Part shown: positions 1-8,440 of the stretch, in pieces | How the letters are laid out: every line of letters begins with the position of its first letter | How positions within the stretch are numbered: position 1 is the first letter of the stretch | Origin: Sediminibacterium magnilacihabitans | GTDB taxonomy: Bacteria; Bacteroidota; Bacteroidia; Chitinophagales; Chitinophagaceae | Reading direction: 5' to 3' | NCBI GenBank assembly: GCA_002973575.1 | Contig: PVEQ01000022.1 | Location: 1 to 51,318, forward strand | Length of the DNA: 51,318 nucleotides | Program-made: the position numbers and the translations under genes | Notes under the pieces: model-generated | Told to the model about the DNA's origin: nothing | The model's input: the letters and a program-made list of their open reading frames with translations, nothing else | Database searches by the model: none

Positions 1-364
1 GCTTGAATCATGCGGTTATCCACATATCCACGTGGATAGCTAAAGAAAAGAAAAAAAGAAGCAAAAAAAGAAAAGAAAGGTAATAGTAGTAGTAGGTCTT
101 TTATATCTTAGTTGAACACATTATCTGTCCTACATATAGGGTACATTATAATCCTTGAGCGGGGTATTTTCACCCAGTGTACATAAAATTTTCAAATTAA
201 TATGATCTGTAAATCAAATCGTTAGGGACCCTTGCACAAGGGTCGCAAGGGTCAAGTAATTGCTTGGCTTTTTAGTTTTGACCTCGTTAACACAAACCGC
301 AGGCGGGCCTGTCTGCAGCAGGCGAAAACAGAAAACAATTTTTTAAAAACTTAAAAACATTTTT
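1..364. other. Non-coding region with origin-like motifs
   Basis: No convincing gene is seen here. The stretch holds a perfect DnaA-box consensus TTATCCACA (16-24), directly followed by the 14-bp palindrome TATCCACGTGGATA (25-38). Next come a purine-rich A/G tract (41-80) and a TAG-repeat tract, AATAGTAGTAGTAGG (about 83-97), then AT-rich DNA. This is the kind of composition seen at bacterial replication origins (DnaA box, DnaA-trio, AT-rich DNA). Only one good DnaA box is visible, and the trio orientation would put its boxes to the right, where only a two-mismatch box (TGTACATAA, 178-186) is found. An alternative is a plain intergenic region. Confidence 0.35.
227..253. repeat. Inverted/direct repeat GACCCTTGC ... 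GCAAGGGTC
   Basis: GACCCTTGC (227-235) pairs with GCAAGGGTC (245-253) as a 9-bp inverted repeat. The 9-nt loop contains a further direct copy of CAAGGGTC (237-244). It could fold as a hairpin, but no T-run follows, so it is a weak terminator candidate. Its function is unknown. Confidence 0.4.
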
Positions 365-788
365 ATGAAAGTATTTGTGTAGCCTTCCGTGTTGATAAGG
401 CTTCAAAAATGATAAGGCTTCACGTTTACAGCAACGCTTTACAAAAAACATTTCATGGATATTGACTACCGGTTATACCCACTTCTTCAGCAGAACATTC
501 GATGTGCAAACGCCTACAGGCGTAGTGCCCACCGACATTAGTTATGGTTTCATTCCATTGAAAGCGGGTGTGAAAGCTTTTCTGACACCCGCATTATATG
601 TAGCCGGAGAGGCAGGCGCTGCTTACAGTACACAGTCAACCGACAACAAATTCTCTTTCGTGTATGCTCCATCGGTGGGAACCATTATTGGAAACCACCT
701 CGACCTGAACGTCAAATATGAAGACTTTACCATTAACAACAACACCAAGCAACTGGCATTGCGCATTGCTTACGGATTCAAGTGGTAA
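365..788 (+). pseudogene. Remnant of an outer membrane beta-barrel protein
   Basis: The frame open from 399 to 788 encodes about 129 residues. Alternating strands and the end ...LALRIAYGFKW, with a terminal aromatic residue, are typical of the C-terminal half of a small Bacteroidota outer membrane barrel. There is no proper start: the only early start in frame is TTG at 462, inside a strand. Upstream, ATGAAAGTATTTGTG (365) looks like the original start but meets TAG after five codons and is in another frame. An 11-bp direct repeat, GATAAGGCTTC, lies at 394-404 and 411-421 at the break. I read this as a gene with its 5' half deleted and rearranged. It ends 6 bp from the convergent metF stop. 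Confidence 0.6.
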
Positions 789-794
789 CAGATC

Positions 795-1748
795 TTAGCT
801 GATTTCTTTTACAACATTCCAGATCACTTTGGGTTTGCCCAGTGTATAATAATGTAACACAGGCACACCGAACTTTTTCAGCTCCTTGCTTTGGTGGATC
901 AGCCATTCTGTACCTACTTGCTCGCATTCCGCATCTGTTTTGCATTTCATGATCTCATTGGACAAGTCTGTGGGAAGATCAACATGGAAAATGCGCGGCA
1001 GTACCGACAGTTGCTTTTTATTGGTGATGGGCTTCAGTCCCGGTATGATGGGTACTGTAATACCCATATCGCGACAAGCTTTTACGAAGTCGTAGAATTT
1101 TTGGTTATCGAAGAACATCTGGGTCATGATATATTCTGCGCCGGCGTCTACTTTTTGTTTCAGTCGTTGCAGATCGATTTCCAGGTTGGGCGCCTCGAAA
1201 TGTTTTTCGGGGTACCCGGCTACACCCATACAGAAATTGGTTTTACCTCCGTTCTTGATGTCTTCATCGAGGTAAACACCATGGTTCATATTGCATACCT
1301 GTTTCAACAGGTCAAGTGCATACACGTTACCGCCGGCTTCCGGTTCAAAAGATGCTTCATTCCTGGCAGCATCTCCGCGTAACACCAGCACGTTGTCGAT
1401 ACCCAGGAAGTCGAGGTCGATCAATGCGTCTTCGGTTTCCCTTTTGGTAAAGCCACCGCAAATGATGTGCGGAACGGCATCTACCTGGTAATGGTTCATA
1501 ATGGCCGCGCAAATACCTACTGTTCCCGGGCGTTTGCGAACATCTACTTTTTCAAAAGTACCATCGGCCTTTTTCTTGAACATGGTCTCGCTGCGATGAT
1601 AGGTTACGTTGATCCAGGAGGGCTTGAATTCCATCAGGGGATCCAAATGATCGTAAAGAGATGCAATGGTTTTTCCTTTCAAAGGGGGTAAAACCTCAAA
1701 ACTGATCAGGGTATTCTGTGCTTGCTGCAGATGCTCGGTTACTTTCAT
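795..1748 (-). CDS. metF: Methylenetetrahydrofolate reductase
   Basis: FAD-dependent cytoplasmic enzyme reducing 5,10-methylene-THF to 5-methyl-THF, the methyl donor for methionine synthesis. At 317 aa it fits bacterial MetF (about 290-320 aa). It opens with the family SFEVLPPLKGK motif (residues 16-26), has the INVTYHRSE strand, LVLRGDA in the middle, and the conserved AGAEYIMTQMFFD stretch near residues 203-215. The ATG start at 1748 has a good TAnnTTTG box (1768-1775) about 20 bp upstream on the same strand. The gene is monocistronic and divergent from lptB. Confidence 0.95.
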   Translation of the reverse strand: MKVTEHLQQAQNTLISFEVLPPLKGKTIASLYDHLDPLMEFKPSWINVTYHRSETMFKKKADGTFEKVDVRKRPGTVGICAAIMNHYQVDAVPHIICGGFTKRETEDALIDLDFLGIDNVLVLRGDAARNEASFEPEAGGNVYALDLLKQVCNMNHGVYLDEDIKNGGKTNFCMGVAGYPEKHFEAPNLEIDLQRLKQKVDAGAEYIMTQMFFDNQKFYDFVKACRDMGITVPIIPGLKPITNKKQLSVLPRIFHVDLPTDLSNEIMKCKTDAECEQVGTEWLIHQSKELKKFGVPVLHYYTLGKPKVIWNVVKEIS

Positions 1749-1767
1749 GCTAAAATCGAAATATGCA

Positions 1768-1775
1768 CAAATGTA
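1768..1775 (-). promoter_or_regulatory. Bacteroidota -7 box of metF (TACATTTG)
   Basis: The minus strand reads TACATTTG, an exact match to the Bacteroidota primary sigma -7 consensus TAnnTTTG, 19 bp before the metF start. No clear -33 TTTG is seen at the usual spacing. Confidence 0.6.
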
Positions 1776-1829
1776 AAGGCAAACGGCAAGAATTAACGAA
1801 ACGGGTCAATATTCTCGAAACAACAATAT

Positions 1830-1837
1830 TATTTTTG
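1830..1837 (+). promoter_or_regulatory. Bacteroidota -7 box of lptB (TATTTTTG)
   Basis: TATTTTTG matches TAnnTTTG exactly and ends 16 bp before the lptB GTG. A start of transcription about 5-7 nt downstream would leave only a short leader of about 10 nt. Confidence 0.55.
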
Positions 1838-1853
1838 TTCAAATAATCTAACG

Positions 1854-2621
1854 GTGAATTTAACCATCCATACCAGGCAGTTACTGAAAAGCTATAAAGG
1901 CCGTACAGTAGTGAATCATGTGAGCATAGATGTGAAGCAGGGCGAAATCGTAGGGTTACTGGGCCCCAACGGCGCCGGAAAGACCACCACTTTTTACATG
2001 GTGGTAGGACTGATCAAGCCCGATGAGGGCGCTGTGTTCCTGAATGAAGAAGATATTACCAAACTACCCATGTACAAACGGGCCCAGATGGGTATTGGCT
2101 ACCTGCCCCAGGAAGCCAGTGTGTTTCGCAAGCTGAGTGTGGAAGACAATATCATGTCGGTATTGGAAATGACAGACCTCAACAAAGAGGAACGCCATCA
2201 TAAACTGGAAACTTTGCTCGACGAATTCAACCTGCACCATGTGCGCAAGAATAATGGCGACAGCCTCAGTGGCGGCGAGCGGCGCAGGACCGAGATCGCC
2301 AGGGCGCTGGCTGTTGATCCCAAATTCATTTTGCTCGACGAGCCTTTTGCAGGTGTGGACCCTATCGCTGTAGAAGATATACAGAGTGTGGTAGCCCGCC
2401 TCAAGTATAAAAACATCGGTATCCTCATTACCGACCACAACGTAAATGAAACGCTCTCTATCTGCGACCGGGCCTATCTTTTGATCGAAGGAAAGATCTT
2501 CAAACACGGCACAGCAGAGGAACTGGCTGATAATGAACAGGTTCGCAGATTGTACCTGGGAACCAATTTTGAACTCAGGAGGAAAGACTGGATCATTGAA
2601 ATGGGCAAGGAAGGAGTTTGA
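1854..2621 (+). CDS. lptB: LPS export ABC transporter ATPase LptB
   Basis: Cytoplasmic ATPase that powers lipopolysaccharide extraction by LptFG. The 255-aa protein has Walker A GPNGAGKT (37-44), signature LSGGERRR (138-145), Walker [14 protein letters not shown] (158-170) and the switch His in ITDHNV (195). The ERRR form of the signature and the FAGVDP Walker B are characteristic of LptB. The start is GTG; no ATG lies nearby in frame and the N-terminus fits the family. It is followed after 38 bp by the GH3-family gene on the same strand. The LptFG partners are not in the window. Confidence 0.93.
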   Translation: MNLTIHTRQLLKSYKGRTVVNHVSIDVKQGEIVGLLGPNGAGKTTTFYMVVGLIKPDEGAVFLNEEDITKLPMYKRAQMGIGYLPQEASVFRKLSVEDNIMSVLEMTDLNKEERHHKLETLLDEFNLHHVRKNNGDSLSGGERRRTEIARALAVDPKFILLDEPFAGVDPIAVEDIQSVVARLKYKNIGILITDHNVNETLSICDRAYLLIEGKIFKHGTAEELADNEQVRRLYLGTNFELRRKDWIIEMGKEGV

Positions 2622-2659
2622 GTTATCAGTTTCATTCCTTATTTTGCTGTTGATCCCGT

Positions 2660-4177
2660 ATGAAAATCCTCAGCCCCGCTATATCCCGACTGGCCCGGTT
2701 CAGACACTGGCGCATAGAGCAATGGATGGTCGATCCCATTGCCTCTCAACGGGAGGTATTGCAGGACCTCGTTACCCATGGTCAGAATACCGAGTTCGGC
2801 CGCCGTTATGGTTTCAAGGAGTTATTCAATATCAAGAAATTCAAGGAACACATACCCATTCATGAATACAACGACCTGAAACCTTATATCGATCGGTTGA
2901 TGAACGGGGAGGAAAACCTGTTATGGAATACCCCGGTGAACTGGTTTGCCAAGAGCAGCGGCACAACGAGTGATAAGAGCAAATTCATTCCCATTACCAA
3001 TGAAAGTTTGGAAGACTGCCATTACCAGGGAGCCAAAGATGTACTCACTCTTTATTACAATTATAACAACGAAAGCGACCTGCTAACGGGTAAAGGACTG
3101 GTCATTGGTGGTAGTCACCAGATTAGCAAGATCAATGAAGAAGTACATTACGGCGACCTGAGCGCTGTACTGTTGCAGAATACGCCCATCTGGGCCAACT
3201 GGATACGCACGCCGGAACTTTCTATTGCATTGATGGATGAATGGGAACAGAAAATAGAAAGGCTGGCACAGTCTACGATTCCCGAAACGGTTACCTCTAT
3301 TTCGGGAGTACCCACCTGGACCCTCGTGCTCATAAAACGCATATTGGAGATCACGGGTAAATCGAACCTCAAAGAAGTATGGCCCGGGATTGAGTTGTAT
3401 ATCCATGGAGGCGTTTCTTTCCTGCCTTACCGCGAGCAGTTTAAAAAACTGATCGGTGATGGCTGCACTTACCTGGAAATGTACAATGCCAGTGAAGGTT
3501 TTTTTGCTGCGCAGGATAACCCGGAAGAAGAAGGCCTGCTCTTGTTTTTGAACCACGGTATTTTTTATGAGTTCATGCCGGTAGAAGAATACGGTAAACC
3601 CAACCCGGTAACAATAGGCTTGAAAGATGTAGAGATCGGTAAAAATTATGCATTGGTGATCAGCACCAATGGCGGACTCTGGCGCTACCTGGTTGGTGAT
3701 ACGGTGCAGTTCACCACCACATACCCTTTCAGGATCAAAGTAAGCGGCCGACTCAAACAATACATCAATGCATTTGGAGAAGAAGTGATAGCGGATAATA
3801 CCGACAGGGCCATTGCCATGGCTTGTGAGAAAACAGGAACAGTAGTGAACGATTATACCGCAGCGCCTGTTTATTTTGGTGATGAGAGCAAAGGTGCACA
3901 CGAGTGGCTCATTGAATTTGAAGAAAAACCTGCTTGTATCAAGCAGTTCGCTTATGAGCTGGACTGCGCATTGAAATCGCTGAACAGCGATTATGAAGCC
4001 AAGCGCTATAAAGACATGGCCCTTACCATGCCCCAACTGCATATCATGGAAAAAGGCATCTTCCATGAATGGCTCAAGAGCAAAGGCAAACTGGGCGGTC
4101 AGCATAAAGTACCTCGCCTGAGTAATGACCGCAAGTATATAGACGAGATCAAATTACTGATGTTGCAATACCAGTAA
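2660..4177 (+). CDS. GH3 auxin-responsive promoter family protein
   Basis: 505-aa member of the GH3 branch of the ANL adenylate-forming superfamily. The plant members conjugate amino acids to acyl acids via acyl-adenylates. Seen in the sequence: the phosphate-binding motif FAKSSGTTSDKSKFIP near residues 94-109, the middle motif YNASEGFFAAQ (A5-like) and RYLVGDTVQF (A8-like), in family order. The length fits bacterial GH3 proteins. The bacterial substrate is unknown. It follows lptB closely (38 bp), so co-transcription is plausible. An overlapping antisense frame is a shadow. Confidence 0.88.
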   Translation: MKILSPAISRLARFRHWRIEQWMVDPIASQREVLQDLVTHGQNTEFGRRYGFKELFNIKKFKEHIPIHEYNDLKPYIDRLMNGEENLLWNTPVNWFAKSSGTTSDKSKFIPITNESLEDCHYQGAKDVLTLYYNYNNESDLLTGKGLVIGGSHQISKINEEVHYGDLSAVLLQNTPIWANWIRTPELSIALMDEWEQKIERLAQSTIPETVTSISGVPTWTLVLIKRILEITGKSNLKEVWPGIELYIHGGVSFLPYREQFKKLIGDGCTYLEMYNASEGFFAAQDNPEEEGLLLFLNHGIFYEFMPVEEYGKPNPVTIGLKDVEIGKNYALVISTNGGLWRYLVGDTVQFTTTYPFRIKVSGRLKQYINAFGEEVIADNTDRAIAMACEKTGTVVNDYTAAPVYFGDESKGAHEWLIEFEEKPACIKQFAYELDCALKSLNSDYEAKRYKDMALTMPQLHIMEKGIFHEWLKSKGKLGGQHKVPRLSNDRKYIDEIKLLMLQYQ

Positions 4178-4201
4178 CCTCCACAATATCTCATTCCTCA
4201 T

Positions 4202-4209
4202 TAAATTTG
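4202..4209 (+). promoter_or_regulatory. -7 box of fabG (TAAATTTG)
   Basis: TAAATTTG matches TAnnTTTG exactly, ending 17 bp before the fabG ATG. A -33 element is not obvious. Confidence 0.5.
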
Positions 4210-4226
4210 CCGCACAAACGACATCT

Positions 4227-4982
4227 ATGAAACTACTCGAAGGAAAAGTATCAATCGTTACCGGAGCTGCCAGAGGTATTGGAGCGGCTATTGCGCTCAA
4301 ACTGGCTGAACACGGCAGTCATATCGCGTTCACCTATATCAGCGACAGCAGCGCTGAAAAGGCCAAAGCATTGGAAACCCAATTGAAAGGATTGGGTGTG
4401 AACGCCAAAGCATATCAAAGCAATGCCGGTGATTTTGCTTCCTGCGAGACTTTCGTAAATGATGTAGTAAAGGAATTTGGTACGGTAGATGTTTGTGTGA
4501 ACAATGCCGGTATCTCCAAAGACAACCTCTTATTGCGCATGAGCGCCGAACAATGGGATGAAGTGATGGACATCAACCTGAAAAGCGTGTTCAACATGAC
4601 CAAGCAGGTGATACGCCCGATGATGAAGGCCAAAAAAGGAAGTATCATCAATATGAGTTCCATCGTTGGTGTTCGCGGAAATGCAGGCCAATCGAGTTAT
4701 GCCGCCAGCAAAGCCGGCATCATCGGCTTCACCAAATCTGTTGCACTGGAACTGGGTAGCCGCAATGTACGTTGCAATGCGATCGCTCCTGGTTTTATTG
4801 AAACAGATATGACCCATTACCTGAAAGACGGCGATGGTGCAACAGAGTTCTTAAAGAAAATCCCGCTGGGACGGTTTGGCAAAGCTGAAGAGATTGCCGA
4901 TACTACTTTGTTCCTGTCAAGCGATATGTCTTCTTATATTACCGGACAGGTATTGAGCGCCTGCGGCGGTTTGAATATTTAA
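4227..4982 (+). CDS. fabG: 3-oxoacyl-ACP reductase FabG
   Basis: NADPH-dependent short-chain dehydrogenase that reduces 3-oxoacyl-ACP in fatty acid synthesis. The 251-aa protein has the cofactor motif TGAARGIG (12-19), NNAG (92-95), the catalytic Ser145, Tyr158 and Lys162 (YAASK), the family-typical IAPGFIETDMT (186-196) and the C-terminal ITGQVLSACGG dimer strand (usually VDGG). The order matches E. coli FabG with a +7 offset. It stands alone, so a role in another SDR reaction cannot be excluded, but overall similarity is to classic FabG. Confidence 0.9.
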   Translation: MKLLEGKVSIVTGAARGIGAAIALKLAEHGSHIAFTYISDSSAEKAKALETQLKGLGVNAKAYQSNAGDFASCETFVNDVVKEFGTVDVCVNNAGISKDNLLLRMSAEQWDEVMDINLKSVFNMTKQVIRPMMKAKKGSIINMSSIVGVRGNAGQSSYAASKAGIIGFTKSVALELGSRNVRCNAIAPGFIETDMTHYLKDGDGATEFLKKIPLGRFGKAEEIADTTLFLSSDMSSYITGQVLSACGGLNI

Positions 4983-5038
4983 ACGGTAAAAGAACGGTCA
5001 TATTTAGGTTAAGATTATTGTTAAAGCATTGGATACGG

Positions 5039-5069
5039 TTGCTGGTTAAGGCAGCCGTATTTATTTTTG
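5039..5069 (+). promoter_or_regulatory. Promoter TTG-N20-TATTTTTG
   Basis: TTG (5039-5041), a 20-bp spacer and TATTTTTG (5062-5069) match the Bacteroidota TTTG-N19-21-TAnnTTTG promoter. The box ends only 9 bp before the ATG at 5079, so the transcript is predicted to be almost leaderless. It likely serves the small ORF and perhaps the SulP-carbonic anhydrase pair. Confidence 0.6.
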
Positions 5070-5078
5070 TGCCTGGAG

Positions 5079-5381
5079 ATGGGAAAAAAGATCATCAATA
5101 TTTTTTTGGTACTGGTTCTTTCCGTACAAATGCTGCCTGTTCAGCAAATGGGTAGGATGTTATTCAGTAACCAGTTCAATGAAGAGATCCCTCATTCTGT
5201 AGATGCCGCCAAAAGCATTATGAAAAAGGCCGATGGCAAATCCGATTTTGTTACCCCTCCTGTTGTTTGCATCTATGCTTCCATCATTTATTTGCATAAG
5301 CCGCAACCGGCAGAAGCCGATGCCATTCCATTGAATTACGCGACCGATATTCTCGTGCCACCTCCCAATTGCTGTGCTTGA
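5079..5381 (+). CDS. Small exported or membrane protein, unknown
   Basis: A 100-aa protein that I do not recognise. The N-terminus MGKKIINIFLVLVLSVQMLPVQQ is a basic start plus hydrophobic segment (signal peptide or one TM helix). A short mature part follows and ends in a proline/cysteine tail, LVPPPNCCA. ATG 5079 is chosen because an upstream in-frame TTG lies inside the promoter box. It is followed by the SulP transporter after 44 bp on the same strand, so it may be a small accessory of bicarbonate or anion uptake. This is inference from position only. Confidence 0.6.
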   Translation: MGKKIINIFLVLVLSVQMLPVQQMGRMLFSNQFNEEIPHSVDAAKSIMKKADGKSDFVTPPVVCIYASIIYLHKPQPAEADAIPLNYATDILVPPPNCCA

Positions 5382-5425
5382 TTGATCAATTACAGTAACT
5401 ATTCTTTTATTTAATCTTAAGTGGC

Positions 5426-6913
5426 ATGAAAAAATATATGAAACATGCGGGCGCCGACCTGCGTGCATCCATCGTTGTTGTGTTGGTAGCCCTCCCGCTT
5501 TGCCTGGGCATTGCACTGGGATCGGGTGCTCCTCTGTTCTCCGGCATCATAGCAGGTGTGGCAGGAGGTATTGTAATAGGGATGTTGAGCGGCTCACAAT
5601 TGAGCATAAGCGGTCCTGCTGCCGGCCTGACCGTTATAGTGGCAACAGCTATTTTGAAGCTTCAGGTATATGAAGCTTTTTTGTTGGCCGTAGTGCTGGC
5701 GGGCCTGATACAATTGATATTGGGCTTTGCAAGAGCCGGAGTTATTGGCGATTATGTTCCCAATGCTGTTATCAAAGGCATGCTGGCCGCTATTGGTCTG
5801 ATCCTGATTCTGAAACAATTTCCACACCTGGTGGGATATGATAACGATATCACACCAACTGCTGTGGTAATCGGACTCATATCGCTGGGCATCCTGGCGG
5901 TCTGGGAGACCAGGTTCATCAAGTCGAGGAAAATGCTGAAGCAAATACCGGCGCCGTTGATAGTGGTACTGGCGGCAGTCATTATCCATGAGTATTATAA
6001 GGCCATGCAACCGGCGTATGCGTTGCAAGCCAAACAACTGGTTGCTCTACCGGTTGCCGAAAGTGTTGGGGCTTTCTTTTCCTTTTTCACTTTTCCGGAT
6101 ATTCGTTTTTTAAACAATCCCGATGTATGGGTGTCTGCAGTAACAATCGCCATTGTAGCCAGCCTCGAAACCTTGCTGGGAATAGAGGCGGTAGACAAAC
6201 TGGATCCGCTGAAAAGGGTAACGCCCACCAACCGGGAGCTCAAGGCCCAGGGTATTGGGAATATGGTATCGGGTTTATTGGGCGGACTGCCGCTGACTTC
6301 GGTTGTAGTACGGAGCTCGGCCAACCTTTCGGCCGGGGCAAAAACAAAAGCGTCCGCCATCCTGCATGGGATACTGCTTTTGTTGTGTGTGATGTTGATT
6401 CCGGCATTATTGAATAAAATACCCCTGAGCGCATTGGCTGCCATACTTATTTTTACAGGATATAAGCTGGCGAAGCTAACTTTGTTCAGGGATTTCTACC
6501 GGAAGGGCTGGGATCAATTTGTGCCGTTTGTGGTAACCATTGCCGCGATATTGCTGACAGATCTTTTAATAGGTATACTGATTGGGATTGCTGTAGGGCT
6601 GTTTTTTATGTTGCGCAGTAATTTCCGGTCGTCGGTATTTGTGGTGAATAACAATAGTCATTACCTGATCCGTTTCAGGAAAGATGTATCATTCCTGAAT
6701 AAGCCGATTGTGAAAAAAAAACTGGAAGACGTTCCCCGGAATGCGTATGTATTAATTGATACAACACGTGCCGATTATATTGATAAAGATGTGATTGAAG
6801 AAGTGAACAATTTCCTGTTGCATGCACACCTTAAAAAGGTCAGGGTAGAGATCAGGAAGAGCCCGAACAAATCCATGCACTTTTTATTTAATGAACCTCA
6901 AACCAAATCATAA
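5426..6913 (+). CDS. SulP-family inorganic anion (likely bicarbonate) transporter
   Basis: Inner membrane anion transporter of the SulP/SLC26 family, 495 aa. The N-terminus [26 protein letters not shown] and the [10 protein letters not shown] motif are typical, followed by about ten more hydrophobic segments. The end carries a short cytoplasmic STAS-like region ([16 protein letters not shown]). The stop overlaps the start of a beta-carbonic anhydrase (TAATG), and SulP genes coupled to carbonic anhydrases are generally taken as bicarbonate transporters. Sulfate cannot be excluded. The overlap implies translational coupling. Confidence 0.9.
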   Translation: MKKYMKHAGADLRASIVVVLVALPLCLGIALGSGAPLFSGIIAGVAGGIVIGMLSGSQLSISGPAAGLTVIVATAILKLQVYEAFLLAVVLAGLIQLILGFARAGVIGDYVPNAVIKGMLAAIGLILILKQFPHLVGYDNDITPTAVVIGLISLGILAVWETRFIKSRKMLKQIPAPLIVVLAAVIIHEYYKAMQPAYALQAKQLVALPVAESVGAFFSFFTFPDIRFLNNPDVWVSAVTIAIVASLETLLGIEAVDKLDPLKRVTPTNRELKAQGIGNMVSGLLGGLPLTSVVVRSSANLSAGAKTKASAILHGILLLLCVMLIPALLNKIPLSALAAILIFTGYKLAKLTLFRDFYRKGWDQFVPFVVTIAAILLTDLLIGILIGIAVGLFFMLRSNFRSSVFVVNNNSHYLIRFRKDVSFLNKPIVKKKLEDVPRNAYVLIDTTRADYIDKDVIEEVNNFLLHAHLKKVRVEIRKSPNKSMHFLFNEPQTKS

Positions 6914-7551
6914 TGGAAACGTATCAGAAGTTATTACTGGAGAACAAAGCCTGGGCAAAAGAAAAAGTAGCAGGCGACCCTGCGTATTTCGACAGGCTGG
7001 CGCATATACAAACACCGGAATTCCTGTGGATCGGCTGTAGCGACAGTCGCGTTCCTGCGAATGAGATCACCAATACACAGCCGGGAGAGATCTTCGTTCA
7101 CCGCAATGTGGCCAATATGGTCGTCCATACCGATGTGAACCTGCTGAGCGTACTGGAATATGCCGTGGAACACCTGAAAGTGAAGCACGTGATCGTTTGC
7201 GGTCACTATGGTTGCGGCGGGGTGAAAGCTGCGCTGAGTAACCACGATTTCAAACAGGTGCTTAATATGTGGATACGCAATATCAAAGATGTATACCGCA
7301 TTCACCGCGACGAGTTAGACGGTATCAGCAATGAAGAAAGCAAGTTCGACAGGTTGGTAGAGCTCAATGTGGTAGAGCAGGTAATGCACCTGGCCAAAAC
7401 ATCCATTATACAAAGGGCCTGGAAGAAAGAACAGCGACCTGATCTGCATGGCTGGGTATATGGACTGAAAGACGGGATCATCAACCCGGTATTTGAAATG
7501 AGGGCCAACACGCCCTTGGATCCATTATATGAATACGATGATCTTCAATAA
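6913..7551 (+). CDS. can: Beta-class carbonic anhydrase
   Basis: Interconverts CO2 and bicarbonate in the cytoplasm. The 212-aa protein shows the beta-class zinc site: Cys42, His98 and Cys101 with the Asp44-Arg46 dyad ([22 protein letters not shown]). The start ATG shares its A with the TAA of the upstream SulP gene, so the two are a coupled pair that can supply bicarbonate for carboxylases and pH balance. A strong palindromic terminator follows 4 bp after the stop. Confidence 0.95.
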   Translation: METYQKLLLENKAWAKEKVAGDPAYFDRLAHIQTPEFLWIGCSDSRVPANEITNTQPGEIFVHRNVANMVVHTDVNLLSVLEYAVEHLKVKHVIVCGHYGCGGVKAALSNHDFKQVLNMWIRNIKDVYRIHRDELDGISNEESKFDRLVELNVVEQVMHLAKTSIIQRAWKKEQRPDLHGWVYGLKDGIINPVFEMRANTPLDPLYEYDDLQ

Positions 7552-7555
7552 GATA

Positions 7556-7585
7556 AAAAGCAGCTATCCTAGGATAGCTGCTTTT
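7556..7585. terminator. Bidirectional palindromic terminator
   Basis: A perfect 30-bp palindrome with 15-nt arms: AAAAGCAGCTATCCT at 7556-7570 and its reverse complement at 7571-7585. It has A-runs before and T-runs after, so it works on both strands. It ends the carbonic anhydrase transcript and also contains the TAG stop (7569-7571) of the convergent crotonase gene. Confidence 0.85.
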
Positions 7586-8348
7586 CTTTGAATTTGGCAA
7601 TATAATTTTTGCTAAAATCGCTCAATATCAGCCGGCCACTGATCTTTGCCCGTTCTTTGAGCAATTCGTCCCAGTGCTCGGTGCCTTTCCAGAAATTCTG
7701 TTTCAGTTCGCGCATGGCTTCAGGATTAGAATGGGTCAGCGAGTCGGAAAGCCTGGTGATGGAGTCGTCCATACCAGCCACATCGCTGTGCACTTCTGCA
7801 AATAATCCTTTGCGGCGTGCCCAATCGGCGGGGCGCCACATACCGGCATCGATAGCGAGTTGCGAAAAAGCAGAAACACCTACTTTTCTTTCTACGGCCG
7901 GGCCAACTACAAAGGGTCCGATGCCAATAGCCAGTTCGCTCAGCTTTACATCTGAACCATCTACGGCAATGGCATAATCTGCGGCGGCAGCCAATCCAAC
8001 GCCTCCCCCTACACATTTACCCTGAATGCGGGCAATGATGAACTGGGGCGCTTTTCGCATGGCGTTGATGACCTGTGCAAATCCGTAGAAGAACTTGTAT
8101 CCCTGTTCTTCATTTTTGATCGCAGCCAGTTCGTCGAAAGAAGCGCCGGAACAAAAAACACGGTCGCCCCCGGAGCGTAGGATAATCACTTTGGTATTCC
8201 TGTTCAGTCCTTCACTATGTATGTCTTTGGCCAGGGCTTCCAGCATCATGCCTGGCAGTGAATTTCTTTGCGGGTGGTAAAATTCGATGGTGGCGATGCC
8301 ATGTTCTCTTTCTACTTTAACATAGCCTTCTTTGATCTCTTCTATCAT
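7569..8348 (-). CDS. Enoyl-CoA hydratase/isomerase (crotonase family)
   Basis: 259-aa crotonase-superfamily enzyme acting on CoA thioesters. The oxyanion-hole segments FCSGASFDELA (65-75) and GKCVGGGVGLAAAADYAIA (110-128) are clear, and Glu138 in LSELAIGIGP sits where crotonases carry an active-site acid. It lies just downstream of paaZ on the same strand (92-bp gap), so it may serve phenylacetate or related aromatic/acyl-CoA breakdown (PaaF/PaaG-like). The exact member cannot be told from sequence alone. Its stop lies inside the terminator palindrome. Confidence 0.85.
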   Translation of the reverse strand: MIEEIKEGYVKVEREHGIATIEFYHPQRNSLPGMMLEALAKDIHSEGLNRNTKVIILRSGGDRVFCSGASFDELAAIKNEEQGYKFFYGFAQVINAMRKAPQFIIARIQGKCVGGGVGLAAAADYAIAVDGSDVKLSELAIGIGPFVVGPAVERKVGVSAFSQLAIDAGMWRPADWARRKGLFAEVHSDVAGMDDSITRLSDSLTHSNPEAMRELKQNFWKGTEHWDELLKERAKISGRLILSDFSKNYIAKFKEKQLS

Positions 8349-8440
8349 AAAACATCTTTTTACAGGAACTGCGCGCAGGGTCTCTTACCAAATTTACAAT
8401 TATCGACAACAACGCTGCTTCATTTTTGTTTAAAGTATGC

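Noticed and set aside
3083..4105. Long open frame antisense to the GH3-family gene
   Set aside because: Codons and composition mirror the sense gene, there is no family similarity that I can see, and the GH3 gene covers the whole stretch.
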